From Anaerolineae bacterium (GTDB taxonomy: Bacteria; Chloroflexota; Anaerolineae; Anaerolineales; Villigracilaceae): a stretch of DNA of 64,000 bases. Under the pieces are notes generated by a model. It did not search any database and was not told the DNA's origin. It saw only the letters and a program-made list of their open reading frames with translations. Below, piece by piece: positions 51,684 through 60,471 of the stretch. Within the stretch, counting starts at the first letter, position 1; each line of letters begins with the position of its first letter. The stretch lies in the NCBI GenBank assembly GCA_021324435.1, contig JAJPIZ010000017.1, forward strand, positions 1 through 64,000, read 5' to 3'. A program made the position numbers and the translations under genes.

Positions 51684-52613
51684 ATGAACTTCTTAATCAC
51701 AGGAGCCGCGGGATTCCTCGGCTCTTCTCTTGCCAATCATCTCGCCCGCGAAGGACACCAGGTGCGCGGCCTCGACGATCTCTCCACCGGCGATCCACAG
51801 GCGCTCGCGCCGGATGTGCATTTCACGCGCGGCGATGTCAATGACCGGCCCAAGTTATGGACTCTGCTTCAGGAAGTGGATGTGGTCTATCATCTGGCGG
51901 CGCGCGTCTCGGTGCCGGAATCGGTTTTGTATCCACGCGACTACAACGCGGTCAACGTGGGAGGCACCGTGGCGTTGATGGAAGCCATGCGCGACGTGGG
52001 TGTGCGGCGGGTGGTGCTGGCCTCCTCCGGCGCGGTCTACGGCGACCTTGGCCCCGAAGCGCAGCCTCTGCGCGAATCGGTCACACCGAATCCGCGTTCG
52101 CCGTACGCGGTTTCAAAACTGGCCGCCGAGTTTTACGTCCGCACGATTGGCCGATTGTGGGGCATCGAAACGGTCAGTTTGAGAATCTTCAACGCGTACG
52201 GACCCGGTCAGCATTTGCCGCCTTCGCATCCGCCGGTCGTGCCGTATTATTTGCGGCAGGCCCTGCGCGGGGGGACGCTTGTCGTGCACGGCGATGGCAA
52301 CCAGACGCGCGATTATGTCTATGTGGACGATGTGGTCAGCGCGATGGTCGCGGCCGCAACCGCGCCAAACATTGATGGACTGGTCATCAACGTTGGCTCC
52401 GGGATGGAGACCAGCGTGCGCGATTTGGTCAAATGTGTTTTGGATGTAACCGGCGGCAAGCCGGAGGTGATCTACAACTCGCAGACTTCCAGCGGCGTCT
52501 CGCGCATGCGAGCGGATTTGACCCTCGCGCAGGATAAACTGAGTTACCGCCCTTCGATCAAATTGGAAGATGGCTTGAGGCTGACGCTTCAACGCGACCC
52601 GAGATTTAGATGA
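51684..52613 (+). CDS. NAD-dependent sugar epimerase/dehydratase
   Basis: 309 residues, extended SDR. FLITGAAGFLGSSLANHLA is the NAD loop, GLDDLSTGD binds the adenosine end, VYGDLGPEAQPL and YAVSKLAAEFY (Tyr-x3-Lys) form the active site. It resembles UDP-glucose 4-epimerases (GalE). ATG 51684; a TATAAT lies at 51669-51674. Sugar substrate not certain. Confidence 0.88.
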   Translation: MNFLITGAAGFLGSSLANHLAREGHQVRGLDDLSTGDPQALAPDVHFTRGDVNDRPKLWTLLQEVDVVYHLAARVSVPESVLYPRDYNAVNVGGTVALMEAMRDVGVRRVVLASSGAVYGDLGPEAQPLRESVTPNPRSPYAVSKLAAEFYVRTIGRLWGIETVSLRIFNAYGPGQHLPPSHPPVVPYYLRQALRGGTLVVHGDGNQTRDYVYVDDVVSAMVAAATAPNIDGLVINVGSGMETSVRDLVKCVLDVTGGKPEVIYNSQTSSGVSRMRADLTLAQDKLSYRPSIKLEDGLRLTLQRDPRFR

Positions 52614-52621
52614 TTAAACAT

Positions 52622-52663
52622 AAAGGGCACGAAGGACTCAAAGAGAAAACCTTTGTGCCCTTT
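52622..52663 (+). repeat. AAAGGGCAC...GTGCCCTTT hairpin
   Basis: AAAGGGCAC (52622-52630) with GTGCCCTTT (52655-52663) plus an inner AAGG/CCTT. Related to 61969-62010. May end the epimerase transcript. Confidence 0.6.
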
Positions 52664-52674
52664 GCAGTTCAAAA

Positions 52675-53253
52675 ATGCTTTTATCTCGCAACTTCTACAA
52701 TCGCCCTACCCTGACCGTTGCACGCGAACTGATCGGCGCGCGGCTGGTGCGGATTCTGGATGGCGTCAAACTGGTTGGCATCATCACCGAGACCGAGGCC
52801 TACATCGGTGAAAAGGATTTGGGCTGTCACGCCAAAGCGGGGCTCACGCCGCGCACACAAGTCATGTATGGTCCGCCGGGTCACGCGTACGTGTATTTCA
52901 CATATGGCAATCACTGGATGTTGAACGCGGTCACTGAGCGCGAGGGCTTTCCCGCCGCGGTGTTGATCCGCGCCATTCAGCCGGTCGAGGGAATCGAAAT
53001 CATGTTGAAGCGGCGGAGCGGGCGTGACACGTTGGGTCCCGGCAAACTGACGCAGGCGATGGGAATCGCCAAAAGCGAGAACGGCGCTGATTTAACGGCG
53101 GCCGATTCAAGTCTGAGGATTGAAGCGGGAGTTTATGTCCCAGATTCATTCGTGACGAAAGGCCCGCGCGTGGGTTTATATACAGTACCAGAGCCATGGA
53201 AGTCGAAGCCGTGGCGATTCGTTGTCCAACAGCCGATACTCGATCTTCGATAA
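52675..53253 (+). CDS. mpg: 3-methyladenine DNA glycosylase (AAG/MPG)
   Basis: 192 residues. LVGIITETEAYIGEKDLGCHA has the catalytic Glu, VMYGPPGHAYVYFTYGNHW is the MPG signature, and LGPGKLTQAMGI follows. It removes alkylated purines in base excision repair. Normal length. No clear ribosome site. Confidence 0.94.
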   Translation: MLLSRNFYNRPTLTVARELIGARLVRILDGVKLVGIITETEAYIGEKDLGCHAKAGLTPRTQVMYGPPGHAYVYFTYGNHWMLNAVTEREGFPAAVLIRAIQPVEGIEIMLKRRSGRDTLGPGKLTQAMGIAKSENGADLTAADSSLRIEAGVYVPDSFVTKGPRVGLYTVPEPWKSKPWRFVVQQPILDLR

Positions 53254-53279
53254 TCGAGTATCCAATAACGAATATCGAG
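53238..53279 (+). repeat. TATCGA-type repeat before fabI
   Basis: ACTCGATCTTCGATAATCGAGT is an inverted repeat (shown in part) followed by AACGAATATCGAG. It begins inside the last codons of mpg. Related to 30344-30372. Confidence 0.55.
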
Positions 53280-53288
53280 GAGTCAGAC

Positions 53289-54089
53289 ATGGGATTACTT
53301 GAAGGTAAAAACGCTTTGATCTTTGGTCTCGCCAATGAGCGCTCGATAGCGTGGGGCATCACGCAGGCGTTCAAACGCGAGGGCGCGAATTTGGGAATCA
53401 GTTACGCGGGCGAAGCATTGGAGCGACGCGTCAAACCGCTGGCCGAACAGGTGGACTGCAAATGGGTCGAAGAATGTGACGTGACGAAGGATGACCAGAT
53501 CGCGGCTGTGGCTGAAAAGGCCGCGAAACATTTTGGCAAGATTGATGTGCTGGTGCATTCGATTGCCTTCGCAGGCCGCGACGAACTGAGCAAGCCGTAT
53601 TATCAGACCAGCCGCGAGGGATTCAAGAATGCCCTCGACATCAGCGTGTTCTCGTTCGTTGCCTTGACCAATGCCTTTGTCCCGATTTTGAACCCAAACG
53701 CGTCCATCATGTGTCTCACATATTATGGCTCAGTAAAGGTCGCGCCGCATTACAACGTAATGGGCGTAGCGAAAGCGGCGCTCGAATCTTCGACTCGCTA
53801 TCTGGCGTATGACCTTGGCCCGCAGAAAATTCGCGTGAACGCCATCTCGGCTGGTCCGATTCGCACGCTGGCCGCGGCGGGCGTCGGCGGCTTCCGCGAT
53901 ATGTACAAGCATTTTGCAGACATCTCGCCTCTGCGCGAGAACGTGACCATCGAAGACGTGGGCAACGCGGCGGTCTTTCTGGCCTCCGATCTCTCGACTC
54001 GTATCACGGGCGAAGTGCTCTATGTTGACTCGGGCTTCAATGCGGTGGGCGTGCAGTTGAATCCGGAAGCGAAGGAAAATAGCGAGTAA
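53289..54089 (+). CDS. fabI: Enoyl-[acyl-carrier-protein] reductase FabI
   Basis: 266 residues, SDR fold. NALIFGLANERSIAWGITQA is the FabI form of the NADH loop, and the Tyr-x6-Lys pair lies in YNVMGVAKAALE. It reduces enoyl-ACP in the last step of each fatty acid elongation cycle. GAGGAG at 53276-53281 sets ATG 53289. Confidence 0.95.
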   Translation: MGLLEGKNALIFGLANERSIAWGITQAFKREGANLGISYAGEALERRVKPLAEQVDCKWVEECDVTKDDQIAAVAEKAAKHFGKIDVLVHSIAFAGRDELSKPYYQTSREGFKNALDISVFSFVALTNAFVPILNPNASIMCLTYYGSVKVAPHYNVMGVAKAALESSTRYLAYDLGPQKIRVNAISAGPIRTLAAAGVGGFRDMYKHFADISPLRENVTIEDVGNAAVFLASDLSTRITGEVLYVDSGFNAVGVQLNPEAKENSE

Positions 54090-54124
54090 TCAGTAAATAG
54101 TGACCAGTGTTCAATGAACCGGTG

Positions 54125-54240
54125 TCACCCTGCCGTCTCGCACCATCGTGCTCGCGGCACGAACGGTGAGCGTAGCGAAGGGTCTCCGCCGCTTTGCGGC
54201 GAGATTCTTCGGTTGCTTCGCTCCCTCAGAATGACACATA
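54125..54240 (+). repeat. Large palindromic repeat with CAGAATGACA end
   Basis: Contains GTGCTCGCGGCACGA, AGCGTAGCGAAGGGTCTC, CGCCGCTTTGCGGCG, GAGATTCTTCGG and CCTCAGAATGACAC, the look of a family of mobile palindromic repeats common in many bacteria. A second family beside 3619-3733. Confidence 0.65.
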
Positions 54241-54261
54241 TCCTTGATGATAGGCACTCCC

Positions 54262-54294
54262 GACGCTGATGAGCAATCAGCGTCTCTTTCTTTT
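54262..54294 (+). terminator. Terminator after fabI
   Basis: GACGCTGAT (54262-54270) pairs with ATCAGCGTC (54276-54284), then TCTTTCTTTT. Confidence 0.85.
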
Positions 54295-54313
54295 AGGGTA
54301 AAATAATCCCATC

Positions 54314-54838
54314 ATGTTTAAACGTAGTACAACTCCAACGGAAACGACACCGGCTATTCAGGCCGTCGAACGCATCACGTCCGTGCTTGGGCCGGGTGTG
54401 ATCTGGCATGGCGCGATCAACGGTTCGGGCGGCGTGCGCATCGAGGGCGCGTTCGAGGGCGAGATCGCTTTGCGCGGCATGTTGGTCGTCGGCGAGACCG
54501 GACGCGTCACCTGTCAGAATGTGCGCGCCAACACCGTCATCGTGGCGGGCGCGGTGCGCGGCAACATCACGACTCAAAAATTGGAAATCCGCTCCACGGG
54601 CCGCGTGTGGGGCGATGTGGTCACGACTGCGTTCGTGACGGATGAAGGCGCGTTCCTGCGCGGTCAAATTCGGATGGAAGAAACGGTCGAGCTGGACCTC
54701 GAAGCGGCTCCCGAAACCACGCCTTCCGAGGCGGCTCAGGCCGAAGCCATTGCGCAGACTCCGATCCCCGTGCCCCAGCCTCAACCGAAACCTGACCTGG
54801 GCACGACGGTGGTCAGAAAGAAAAAGAGTGCGACTTAA
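54314..54838 (+). CDS. Bactofilin
   Basis: 174 residues. The beta-helix core (about 25-125) has VIWHGAINGSGGVRIEGAFEGE (in part: GSGGVRIEGAFEGEI), LVVGETGRV and TQKLEIRSTGRVWGDV, the bactofilin repeat. Such proteins polymerise into cytoskeletal filaments near the membrane. A Pro-rich tail ends KKKSAT. Single gene before the ProRS-like gene. Confidence 0.9.
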   Translation: MFKRSTTPTETTPAIQAVERITSVLGPGVIWHGAINGSGGVRIEGAFEGEIALRGMLVVGETGRVTCQNVRANTVIVAGAVRGNITTQKLEIRSTGRVWGDVVTTAFVTDEGAFLRGQIRMEETVELDLEAAPETTPSEAAQAEAIAQTPIPVPQPQPKPDLGTTVVRKKKSAT

Positions 54839-54862
54839 TTTTCGAGAAGAGGGGGAGGAAGG

Positions 54863-56056
54863 ATGAGATTCCGCGAACTGGGCATCGAAACACAACGGCA
54901 ATCTCCGTCCAACGTGCGGACGGAAGGCTTTGCTTTTCTTGTTCGCGCGGGTTATCTCACGCGGGAAGGTCAACCGACGTGTTTGGGAGAATCGGCACTG
55001 GCGCGCTTGAAAGAATTGAGTCAATCTGATTCGTTTTTTGCAAAACTCAAAATTCCCACCATCAAAACCGGTGACGAAACATTTTTTGCGATTTCCACTG
55101 GTGACGTAGAAATTTTGCATTGTCCAGTTTGCAACTATGCGGCTCGACACGAGGTAGCTTTATTCAAAAAGCAAGCTTTGCCTGCAGAACCTGTTCTGCC
55201 GTTAGAGAAGGTCCTGACGCCAGATTGCAACACGATTGAGTCGCTGGCGAATTTCCTCGGCGTTCCAAAAGAAAAAACAGCCAAAGCCCTGATGTTCACA
55301 CGGTTAGCGGACAGCAAATTTGTCTTCGTGGTCGTGCGCGGCGATATGACCTTGAGCCAGGCCAAACTCAAAAAGCATGTGGGCGAGGTCCGCCCGGCAA
55401 CGGCAGATGAAATTGCCAAAGCCGGCGCGGCGGCGGGGTATGCCTCACCGATGGGTCTGAAGGATGCGCTGATTGTTGTGGATGATTTGATTCCGCAATC
55501 CGCGAATCTCGTAGCGGGCGCGAATGAAGCGGGCTATCATTTCAAGAATACGAACTACGGGCGCGACTATTCTGCTGAAATCGTTGCGGACCTTGTCCTT
55601 GCCGAGGCAGGCGATCCATGCCCGGAATGTGGAAAGCCAATGATCGCGTTCGATGCTGACTTGCTTGCCGACCAAACCGGTTATTCTTTTGAAAATATTC
55701 TAGGCGCGTTGGCGGAAGTCCATCACGATGGCAAAGGCTTGATGTTTCCATCATCAGTTGCGCCGTTTGATGTTTATCTCATGCAACTGCCCGGCAAAGA
55801 GCTCGATACGCACGCCAAGGCCGAAGAAATTTACACAACGTTGCAAAGTGCGGGCATTTCGGTCTTATTCGATGACCGCGACGAACGCGCCGGGGTCAAA
55901 TTCAATGACGCAGACTTGATCGGCTGTCCATTGCGTGTGACGGTGGGGGAGAAGAATCTTGCGAATGGGATGGTAGAATTGAAACGGCGCGTTGATGCGC
56001 CAAGCAAGAGCATAAAGATCGAGGACGTCGTTAAAGAAACAAAGACGATCATCTGA
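54863..56056 (+). CDS. ProRS-like protein lacking the catalytic core
   Basis: 397 residues against about 570 in bacterial prolyl-tRNA synthetase. Present: a short ProRS-like beginning (LGIETQRQSP, FLVRAGYL), the CPVCNYAARHEVAL stretch before the insertion, a YbaK/INS editing-type domain (about 112-240: TPDCNTIESLANFLGVPKEK), and an anticodon-binding domain from about 290 (FPSSVAPFDVYLMQL). Missing: the region of motifs 1 and 2. Motif 3 is altered: the GYGIGVSR Arg is not found in QTGYSFENILGALAEVHHD. It should not form Pro-AMP. A trans-editing or tRNA-binding job is possible. GGAGGAAGG at 54851-54859 sets ATG. Confidence 0.75.
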   Translation: MRFRELGIETQRQSPSNVRTEGFAFLVRAGYLTREGQPTCLGESALARLKELSQSDSFFAKLKIPTIKTGDETFFAISTGDVEILHCPVCNYAARHEVALFKKQALPAEPVLPLEKVLTPDCNTIESLANFLGVPKEKTAKALMFTRLADSKFVFVVVRGDMTLSQAKLKKHVGEVRPATADEIAKAGAAAGYASPMGLKDALIVVDDLIPQSANLVAGANEAGYHFKNTNYGRDYSAEIVADLVLAEAGDPCPECGKPMIAFDADLLADQTGYSFENILGALAEVHHDGKGLMFPSSVAPFDVYLMQLPGKELDTHAKAEEIYTTLQSAGISVLFDDRDERAGVKFNDADLIGCPLRVTVGEKNLANGMVELKRRVDAPSKSIKIEDVVKETKTII

Positions 56057-56080
56057 TAAAAGCCTCTTGACAGGAAAATT

Positions 56081-57262
56081 ATGCCTTTCAAAATCCCGAT
56101 GTCTTCTCCTGATCTAACCGATGTCGAACGCCAGGCTGTGATGGACGTGTTGAACACGCCTTATCTCAGCATGGGCGAACAGACCCCCGCGTTTGAACAA
56201 ACGTTTTGTGAACTCACCGGTGTGAAACATTCCGTGGCTGTGAATTCGGGGACGGCGGGTTTGCACTTGTGCGTGCGCGCGGCGGAGATCGGTGAAGGCG
56301 ATTTGGTCATCACCACACCGTTCTCGTTTGTCGCGTCAACGAATGTTTTGTTGTACGAGAACGCTGTCCCGGTCTATGTGGATATTGATCCGCGCACGGG
56401 GAACATTGATCCGCAACTCGTGGCGCAGGCCGCCAGCGATCTGGCCGAGGGCGGGAAGAAGGCTCAGAAATGGTTACCCAGAAAAGGGTCCGAGAAGAAG
56501 CGGACGTTGAAAGCACTTCTGCCGGTGGATGTCTTTGGTCAGCCCGCGGATTATGCGTCGCTTCTAAAAGTCGCGAGGGAATTCAAACTGGAAGTGATCG
56601 AAGATTCCTGTGAAGCATTGGGCGCGACGTACAAAGAGAAACAGGCCGGAACATTCGGCGATTTGGCGGTTTTTGCGTTTTATCCGAACAAGCAAATGAC
56701 GACGGGCGAGGGCGGGGTCATCATCACCAACGATGACAAAGCCGCCGACGTCATGCGCGCTCTTCGCAATCAGGGACGCGCGCCGGGCGATACATGGTTG
56801 CAACACACGTATCTCGGTTACAACTATCGCATTGACGAAATGTCTGCCGCGCTGGGCGTTGTGCAGATGAAGCGGCTGGATGAATTGATGAACAAACGCG
56901 ATCGCGTGGCGGGCTGGTACAACGAACGCTTGAGCGAAATTCCCGGCGTGGAAATTCCGTTCGTGGAAAAGACCACCACGCGCATGTCGTGGTTTGTGTA
57001 TGTGGTGCGCTTCGACGCGAAGATTGACCGCGATGATTTGATCAAGCGGCTCGAGGCGCAGGGCATTCCGGCGCGTCCGTATTTCGCGCCGATCCATTTG
57101 CAACCTTACATGGTCGAGCGCTTTGGTTATCAACCCGGCGACTTCCCCGTGACCGAAGATGTAGGCAAACGCAGTCTGGCTCTGCCGTTCTCCGGTGTGA
57201 TGAGCGAGGAACAGGTGGACACGGTCTGCACCGCGATTCGGGAAGAATTGACAAAGGTTTGA
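56081..57262 (+). CDS. DegT/DnrJ/EryC1/StrS-family aminotransferase
   Basis: 393 residues. AVNSGTAGLHLCV, IEDSCEALGATYK and FAFYPNKQMTTGEGG (PLP lysine) are family motifs. A family of sugar-nucleotide aminotransferases. It lies away from the rfb cluster, so its sugar is unknown. A Lys/Arg-rich insert (KKAQKWLPRKGSEKKRT) lies at about 127-145. Its stop overlaps the next TTG start. Confidence 0.9.
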   Translation: MPFKIPMSSPDLTDVERQAVMDVLNTPYLSMGEQTPAFEQTFCELTGVKHSVAVNSGTAGLHLCVRAAEIGEGDLVITTPFSFVASTNVLLYENAVPVYVDIDPRTGNIDPQLVAQAASDLAEGGKKAQKWLPRKGSEKKRTLKALLPVDVFGQPADYASLLKVAREFKLEVIEDSCEALGATYKEKQAGTFGDLAVFAFYPNKQMTTGEGGVIITNDDKAADVMRALRNQGRAPGDTWLQHTYLGYNYRIDEMSAALGVVQMKRLDELMNKRDRVAGWYNERLSEIPGVEIPFVEKTTTRMSWFVYVVRFDAKIDRDDLIKRLEAQGIPARPYFAPIHLQPYMVERFGYQPGDFPVTEDVGKRSLALPFSGVMSEEQVDTVCTAIREELTKV

Positions 57263-58164
57263 ACACCCGCCTCTTTCCTCCCTCCAAGCGTCGCGGACTC
57301 CTGTTGCATGGAGTCCTGCTTGTCATATTGCTGGTCATTTCTGCGTGGGGATTCTATAACTTTGCACAGGCCAATGTCGGACCGAACTTCGTGCTCTATC
57401 TGTTGGTTGGGCTGATCGCATTCGCTCCCGTTCCTTTGTTTGGCTATCGCGCCTACGCGCTTTTGCGCGCCGAATACATTCTTGATCGTAACAGCCTTGA
57501 AATCCGCTGGGGCCTGCGCGATGAGAATATTCCTCTGACTGACATCGAATGGATTCGCTCTGCTCATGACTTGACCAATCCGCTTCAACCGCCGCCCATG
57601 CCAATGCCGGGCGCGGTGCTGGGTTTGCGGCGGCACTCCGACCTGGGCGTGGTCGAATACATTGCCAGCGACACGAAGAATCTTTTGCTGGTGGCAACGG
57701 CCAAGCGCGTCTATGCCATTTCACCGGCGGATCCGGCTGAATTTACGCAGACCTTTGCGCGCTCCATTGAACTGGGGAGCCTGACTCCCGCCAAGCCAAA
57801 GTCTGTTTATCCATCCTTCATCGTTGCACAAGCATGGAACTCAGGATTGATTCGTTACCTCTGGCTCGCGGCGTTATTTTTGAATCTCGGTTTGTTTGTG
57901 TGGGTCAGTTTTCTGATCCCGGCCTTCTCGCGCGTGGCTCTCGGCTTTCGCCCCGACCGCACGCCCGACCCGGCTCCGTCGGTGCAACTCATCATCCTGC
58001 CGCTGATCAGCACCTTTCTCGCGCTGTCGGGTTGGGGAGCGGGTTTGTATTTTTATCGCTGGGACAAACAACGCATTTTGTCCGTCATCATCTGGGCTTC
58101 CAGCGCGCTCTCGAGTTTGATATTTTTGATCGCGGTGCTGTTCATCATCACTACGCCGATTTAG
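57259..58164 (+). CDS. Membrane protein with bacterial PH-like domain
   Basis: 301 residues. Two helices (about 15-33 and 42-62), then a PH-like beta region (YILDRNSLEIRWGLRDENIPL to VYAISPADPAEF, given in part), then three helices in the last third. Function unknown. TTG start coupled to the previous stop (TTGA). Confidence 0.7.
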   Translation: MNTRLFPPSKRRGLLLHGVLLVILLVISAWGFYNFAQANVGPNFVLYLLVGLIAFAPVPLFGYRAYALLRAEYILDRNSLEIRWGLRDENIPLTDIEWIRSAHDLTNPLQPPPMPMPGAVLGLRRHSDLGVVEYIASDTKNLLLVATAKRVYAISPADPAEFTQTFARSIELGSLTPAKPKSVYPSFIVAQAWNSGLIRYLWLAALFLNLGLFVWVSFLIPAFSRVALGFRPDRTPDPAPSVQLIILPLISTFLALSGWGAGLYFYRWDKQRILSVIIWASSALSSLIFLIAVLFIITTPI

Positions 58165-58166
58165 TC

Positions 58167-58967
58167 ATGCAATTATTTTTTGGATTCATTTTTGCAATCA
58201 TCATTGCATATCTTGCCTATGGCGCTCATAGCCTGAGTCGAAGCGGCGCGGTCGCGGCGACCATTGCTGGCACAATTATCTTTGGTCTTGGCGGCTGGCA
58301 ATGGGCGGCCCTGCTGTTGACATTTTTTATCTCATCTACGTTGCTCACGCGCGCATTCAAGAATCGAAAGCAGGGCCTCGACGAAAAATTTTCAAAGGGC
58401 GGTGAACGCGACGCCGGTCAGGTTTTAGGCAACGGTGCGATTGCGACCGTCTTCGCTTTTCTGCATCTGATCTTTCCCGCCTCATCCTGGACCTGGATCG
58501 GTTTCACCGCGGCTTTGGCCTCGGTCAACGCCGACACATGGGCGACCGAACTCGGCGTGTTGAATCCAACTCCGCCGCGCATGATCACGGATTTGAGCAG
58601 GCGCGTCGAAAAAGGGACCTCGGGCGGGGTCTCGCTATTTGGAACGCTCGCGGCCCTGTTGGGTTCCGCCGTGATTGCCTCGCTTGCGGCTCTTTTCTCA
58701 CTCACTGATCACTGGTCACTCTTCTTACTGATTACTGTGAGCGGTCTCCTCGGCTCGCTGTTTGATTCCCTGCTGGGCGCGACGGTGCAGGCCATGTATT
58801 ATTGCCCGACTGATAAAAGGGAAACGGAGAAGCACCCGCTTCATTCGTGCGGCACACAGACGGTTCACATCCGCGGCTGGAAGTGGCTGAACAATGATTG
58901 GGTCAATTTTGCGTGTGGGACGTTTGGGGTTTTGGTTGCTTTACTAGCGTCGTTTACTTTGGTGTAA
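58167..58967 (+). CDS. DUF92-family membrane protein
   Basis: 266 residues, about six helices. DEKFSKGGERDAGQVLGNG and ASVNADTWATELGVL are DUF92 signatures; homologues include a plant phytol-phosphate kinase (VTE6), but a role here is inference. A CAGT-type repeat is embedded in frame at 58699-58740 (LTDHWSLFLLITVSG). It meets the minus-strand glycosyltransferase tail to tail, overlapping by 14 bases. Confidence 0.85.
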   Translation: MQLFFGFIFAIIIAYLAYGAHSLSRSGAVAATIAGTIIFGLGGWQWAALLLTFFISSTLLTRAFKNRKQGLDEKFSKGGERDAGQVLGNGAIATVFAFLHLIFPASSWTWIGFTAALASVNADTWATELGVLNPTPPRMITDLSRRVEKGTSGGVSLFGTLAALLGSAVIASLAALFSLTDHWSLFLLITVSGLLGSLFDSLLGATVQAMYYCPTDKRETEKHPLHSCGTQTVHIRGWKWLNNDWVNFACGTFGVLVALLASFTLV

Positions 58968-60057
58968 TCAGCTGCAACAAAAAATCACGAATAGTCTTGG
59001 CCGACCGCTCCCACGTCGGAAATTGGTCGAATCGTTTGCGCGCGTTGAGTGACATCCGCGTGAGCAGTTCGCGGTCGGACGCGAGTTGCGTTAGTCTTCG
59101 AGCCAGCATTTTTGAATCGCCCGGCTGAATCAAGAATCCGTTTTCGCCGTCTTTGATAAGTTGGGGAATCGCGCCCGCCGTCGTTCCGATGACGGGCAGA
59201 CCGAAAGCCATCCCTTCGAGAAAAGAAATCCCAAAGCCTTCATAAAAAGATGGGATGACCAGAACGTGCGCCTGTTGAAGTTTTTCGATCAGGGCGTCGC
59301 CATCCAATATGCCGTGGAAATGGACGATGGACGACACCTGCACTTGCGCCAGGTGCAAGTGTAGACCATGGACCATCACAAATTCTTGCATTTGTCTCGC
59401 ATATTTGGAATCAACTGTGAGCGATCCGATTACATCCAAGCTGAAAGCTGACGGCTGACTGCTGAAAGTGGTTTGTTCTTTGACCACCGCTTTCAACAGA
59501 ACATGCAATCCCTTCAAAGGCGTGACGCTGGCGAGAAACAGCACGCGCAAAGGCGTGGATTCTGCTGTTCGTGCGCGAATCCGGTCCTCGGTCAATGTGC
59601 CGAAGCGGTCACCGCCGGGTGTTGCGATGACGTGCGGCTTCGAGTCCCCGATCAGCGCGTGGACCGAGTCGCGCGTCGTTGTCGAGTTGAAGATAAAGCC
59701 GTCCACTGAGCGGAGATAGCGTTCTTCAACGGCGCGATAAAGGTTGTTTTGCCGCGCAGGTCTTCGCTCGGATGAACGCAAATTATGGACGAGGCTGATG
59801 ACAGGATACGGATGCGGTTTTGAATTTGCGATCAGCAGAGATGGATGATTGAGTTCGTCTTGAATCAAAATATCGAAATCGGGTGGGAGACGAAAGAGAA
59901 AGTTGTCGGTGAAATGTGAAAAATAATTGCGCCATGGAAGCGAGATGATTTCGACTGTATCGCCTTGCTCGCGAAGATACTCGACCAGTTTGCGGTCGTA
60001 AAGATAACCGCCGCTCATCGTGTCGAGCGAGCCGTAGATGAGGAGACCGATTTTCAT
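58954..60057 (-). CDS. Family 4 glycosyltransferase
   Basis: 367 residues, GT-B fold. VLFLASVTPLKGLHVLLKA and VIPSFYEGFGISFLEGMAFG with the E-x7-E motif are GT4 signatures. It transfers a sugar from a nucleotide donor, acceptor unknown. A small in-frame repeat-like insert (TFSSQPSAFSLD) lies near residue 205. First in line after the PTPS-like gene on the minus strand (9-base gap). Confidence 0.88.
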   Translation of the reverse strand: MKIGLLIYGSLDTMSGGYLYDRKLVEYLREQGDTVEIISLPWRNYFSHFTDNFLFRLPPDFDILIQDELNHPSLLIANSKPHPYPVISLVHNLRSSERRPARQNNLYRAVEERYLRSVDGFIFNSTTTRDSVHALIGDSKPHVIATPGGDRFGTLTEDRIRARTAESTPLRVLFLASVTPLKGLHVLLKAVVKEQTTFSSQPSAFSLDVIGSLTVDSKYARQMQEFVMVHGLHLHLAQVQVSSIVHFHGILDGDALIEKLQQAHVLVIPSFYEGFGISFLEGMAFGLPVIGTTAGAIPQLIKDGENGFLIQPGDSKMLARRLTQLASDRELLTRMSLNARKRFDQFPTWERSAKTIRDFLLQLITPK

Positions 60058-60066
60058 TTCATGGAA

Positions 60067-60444
60067 CTAGCGCGTGATATAAAAAGAAGTCCACGCCGAT
60101 TCGTTCTCCCACAAGACCACACGCAGACCGGAAATATTTTTGGCTTTGATGCGTTCATTCAATGACGTAGCAAGAATGCGCGAGAAATGTTCGATGCTCG
60201 GGTTCAAGCCTTTGAACTCAGGCAGTTCATTCAGCATGTTCTCTTTGTAATAATGGACAATTTCATCCAGGTGCTTTTCAACGTCCACGATGTCAACGAG
60301 ATAACCGTGTTGATCCAACTCTTTTCCTTCAAGTTGGAGTTCGAGAATGTAGTGATGAGAATTAGGAAGATTCTCCGGGCCCCAATCTCCGCCGATCAAA
60401 AAGTGGCGGGCGATGAAATCGCGGCGAACGGCGAGGGTGTACAT
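60067..60444 (-). CDS. 6-pyruvoyl-tetrahydropterin synthase (QueD)-like protein
   Basis: 125 residues, T-fold. RRDFIARHFLIGG holds H14, and NSHHYILELQLEG aligns with the HGHxY motif but with Asn at the first His; the catalytic Cys between them is absent. EHFSRILA near the end matches the family's later part. The changed ligands suggest altered chemistry or a non-enzymatic role. Lies between a glycosyltransferase and a dehydrogenase. Confidence 0.75.
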   Translation of the reverse strand: MYTLAVRRDFIARHFLIGGDWGPENLPNSHHYILELQLEGKELDQHGYLVDIVDVEKHLDEIVHYYKENMLNELPEFKGLNPSIEHFSRILATSLNERIKAKNISGLRVVLWENESAWTSFYITR

Positions 60445-60471
60445 GAACGCTCCTGTGTGAAGTGTCAGATG

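Noticed and set aside
59965-60165. Plus-strand small frame over the glycosyltransferase/PTPS junction
   Set aside because: Antisense to two supported genes, no ribosome site.
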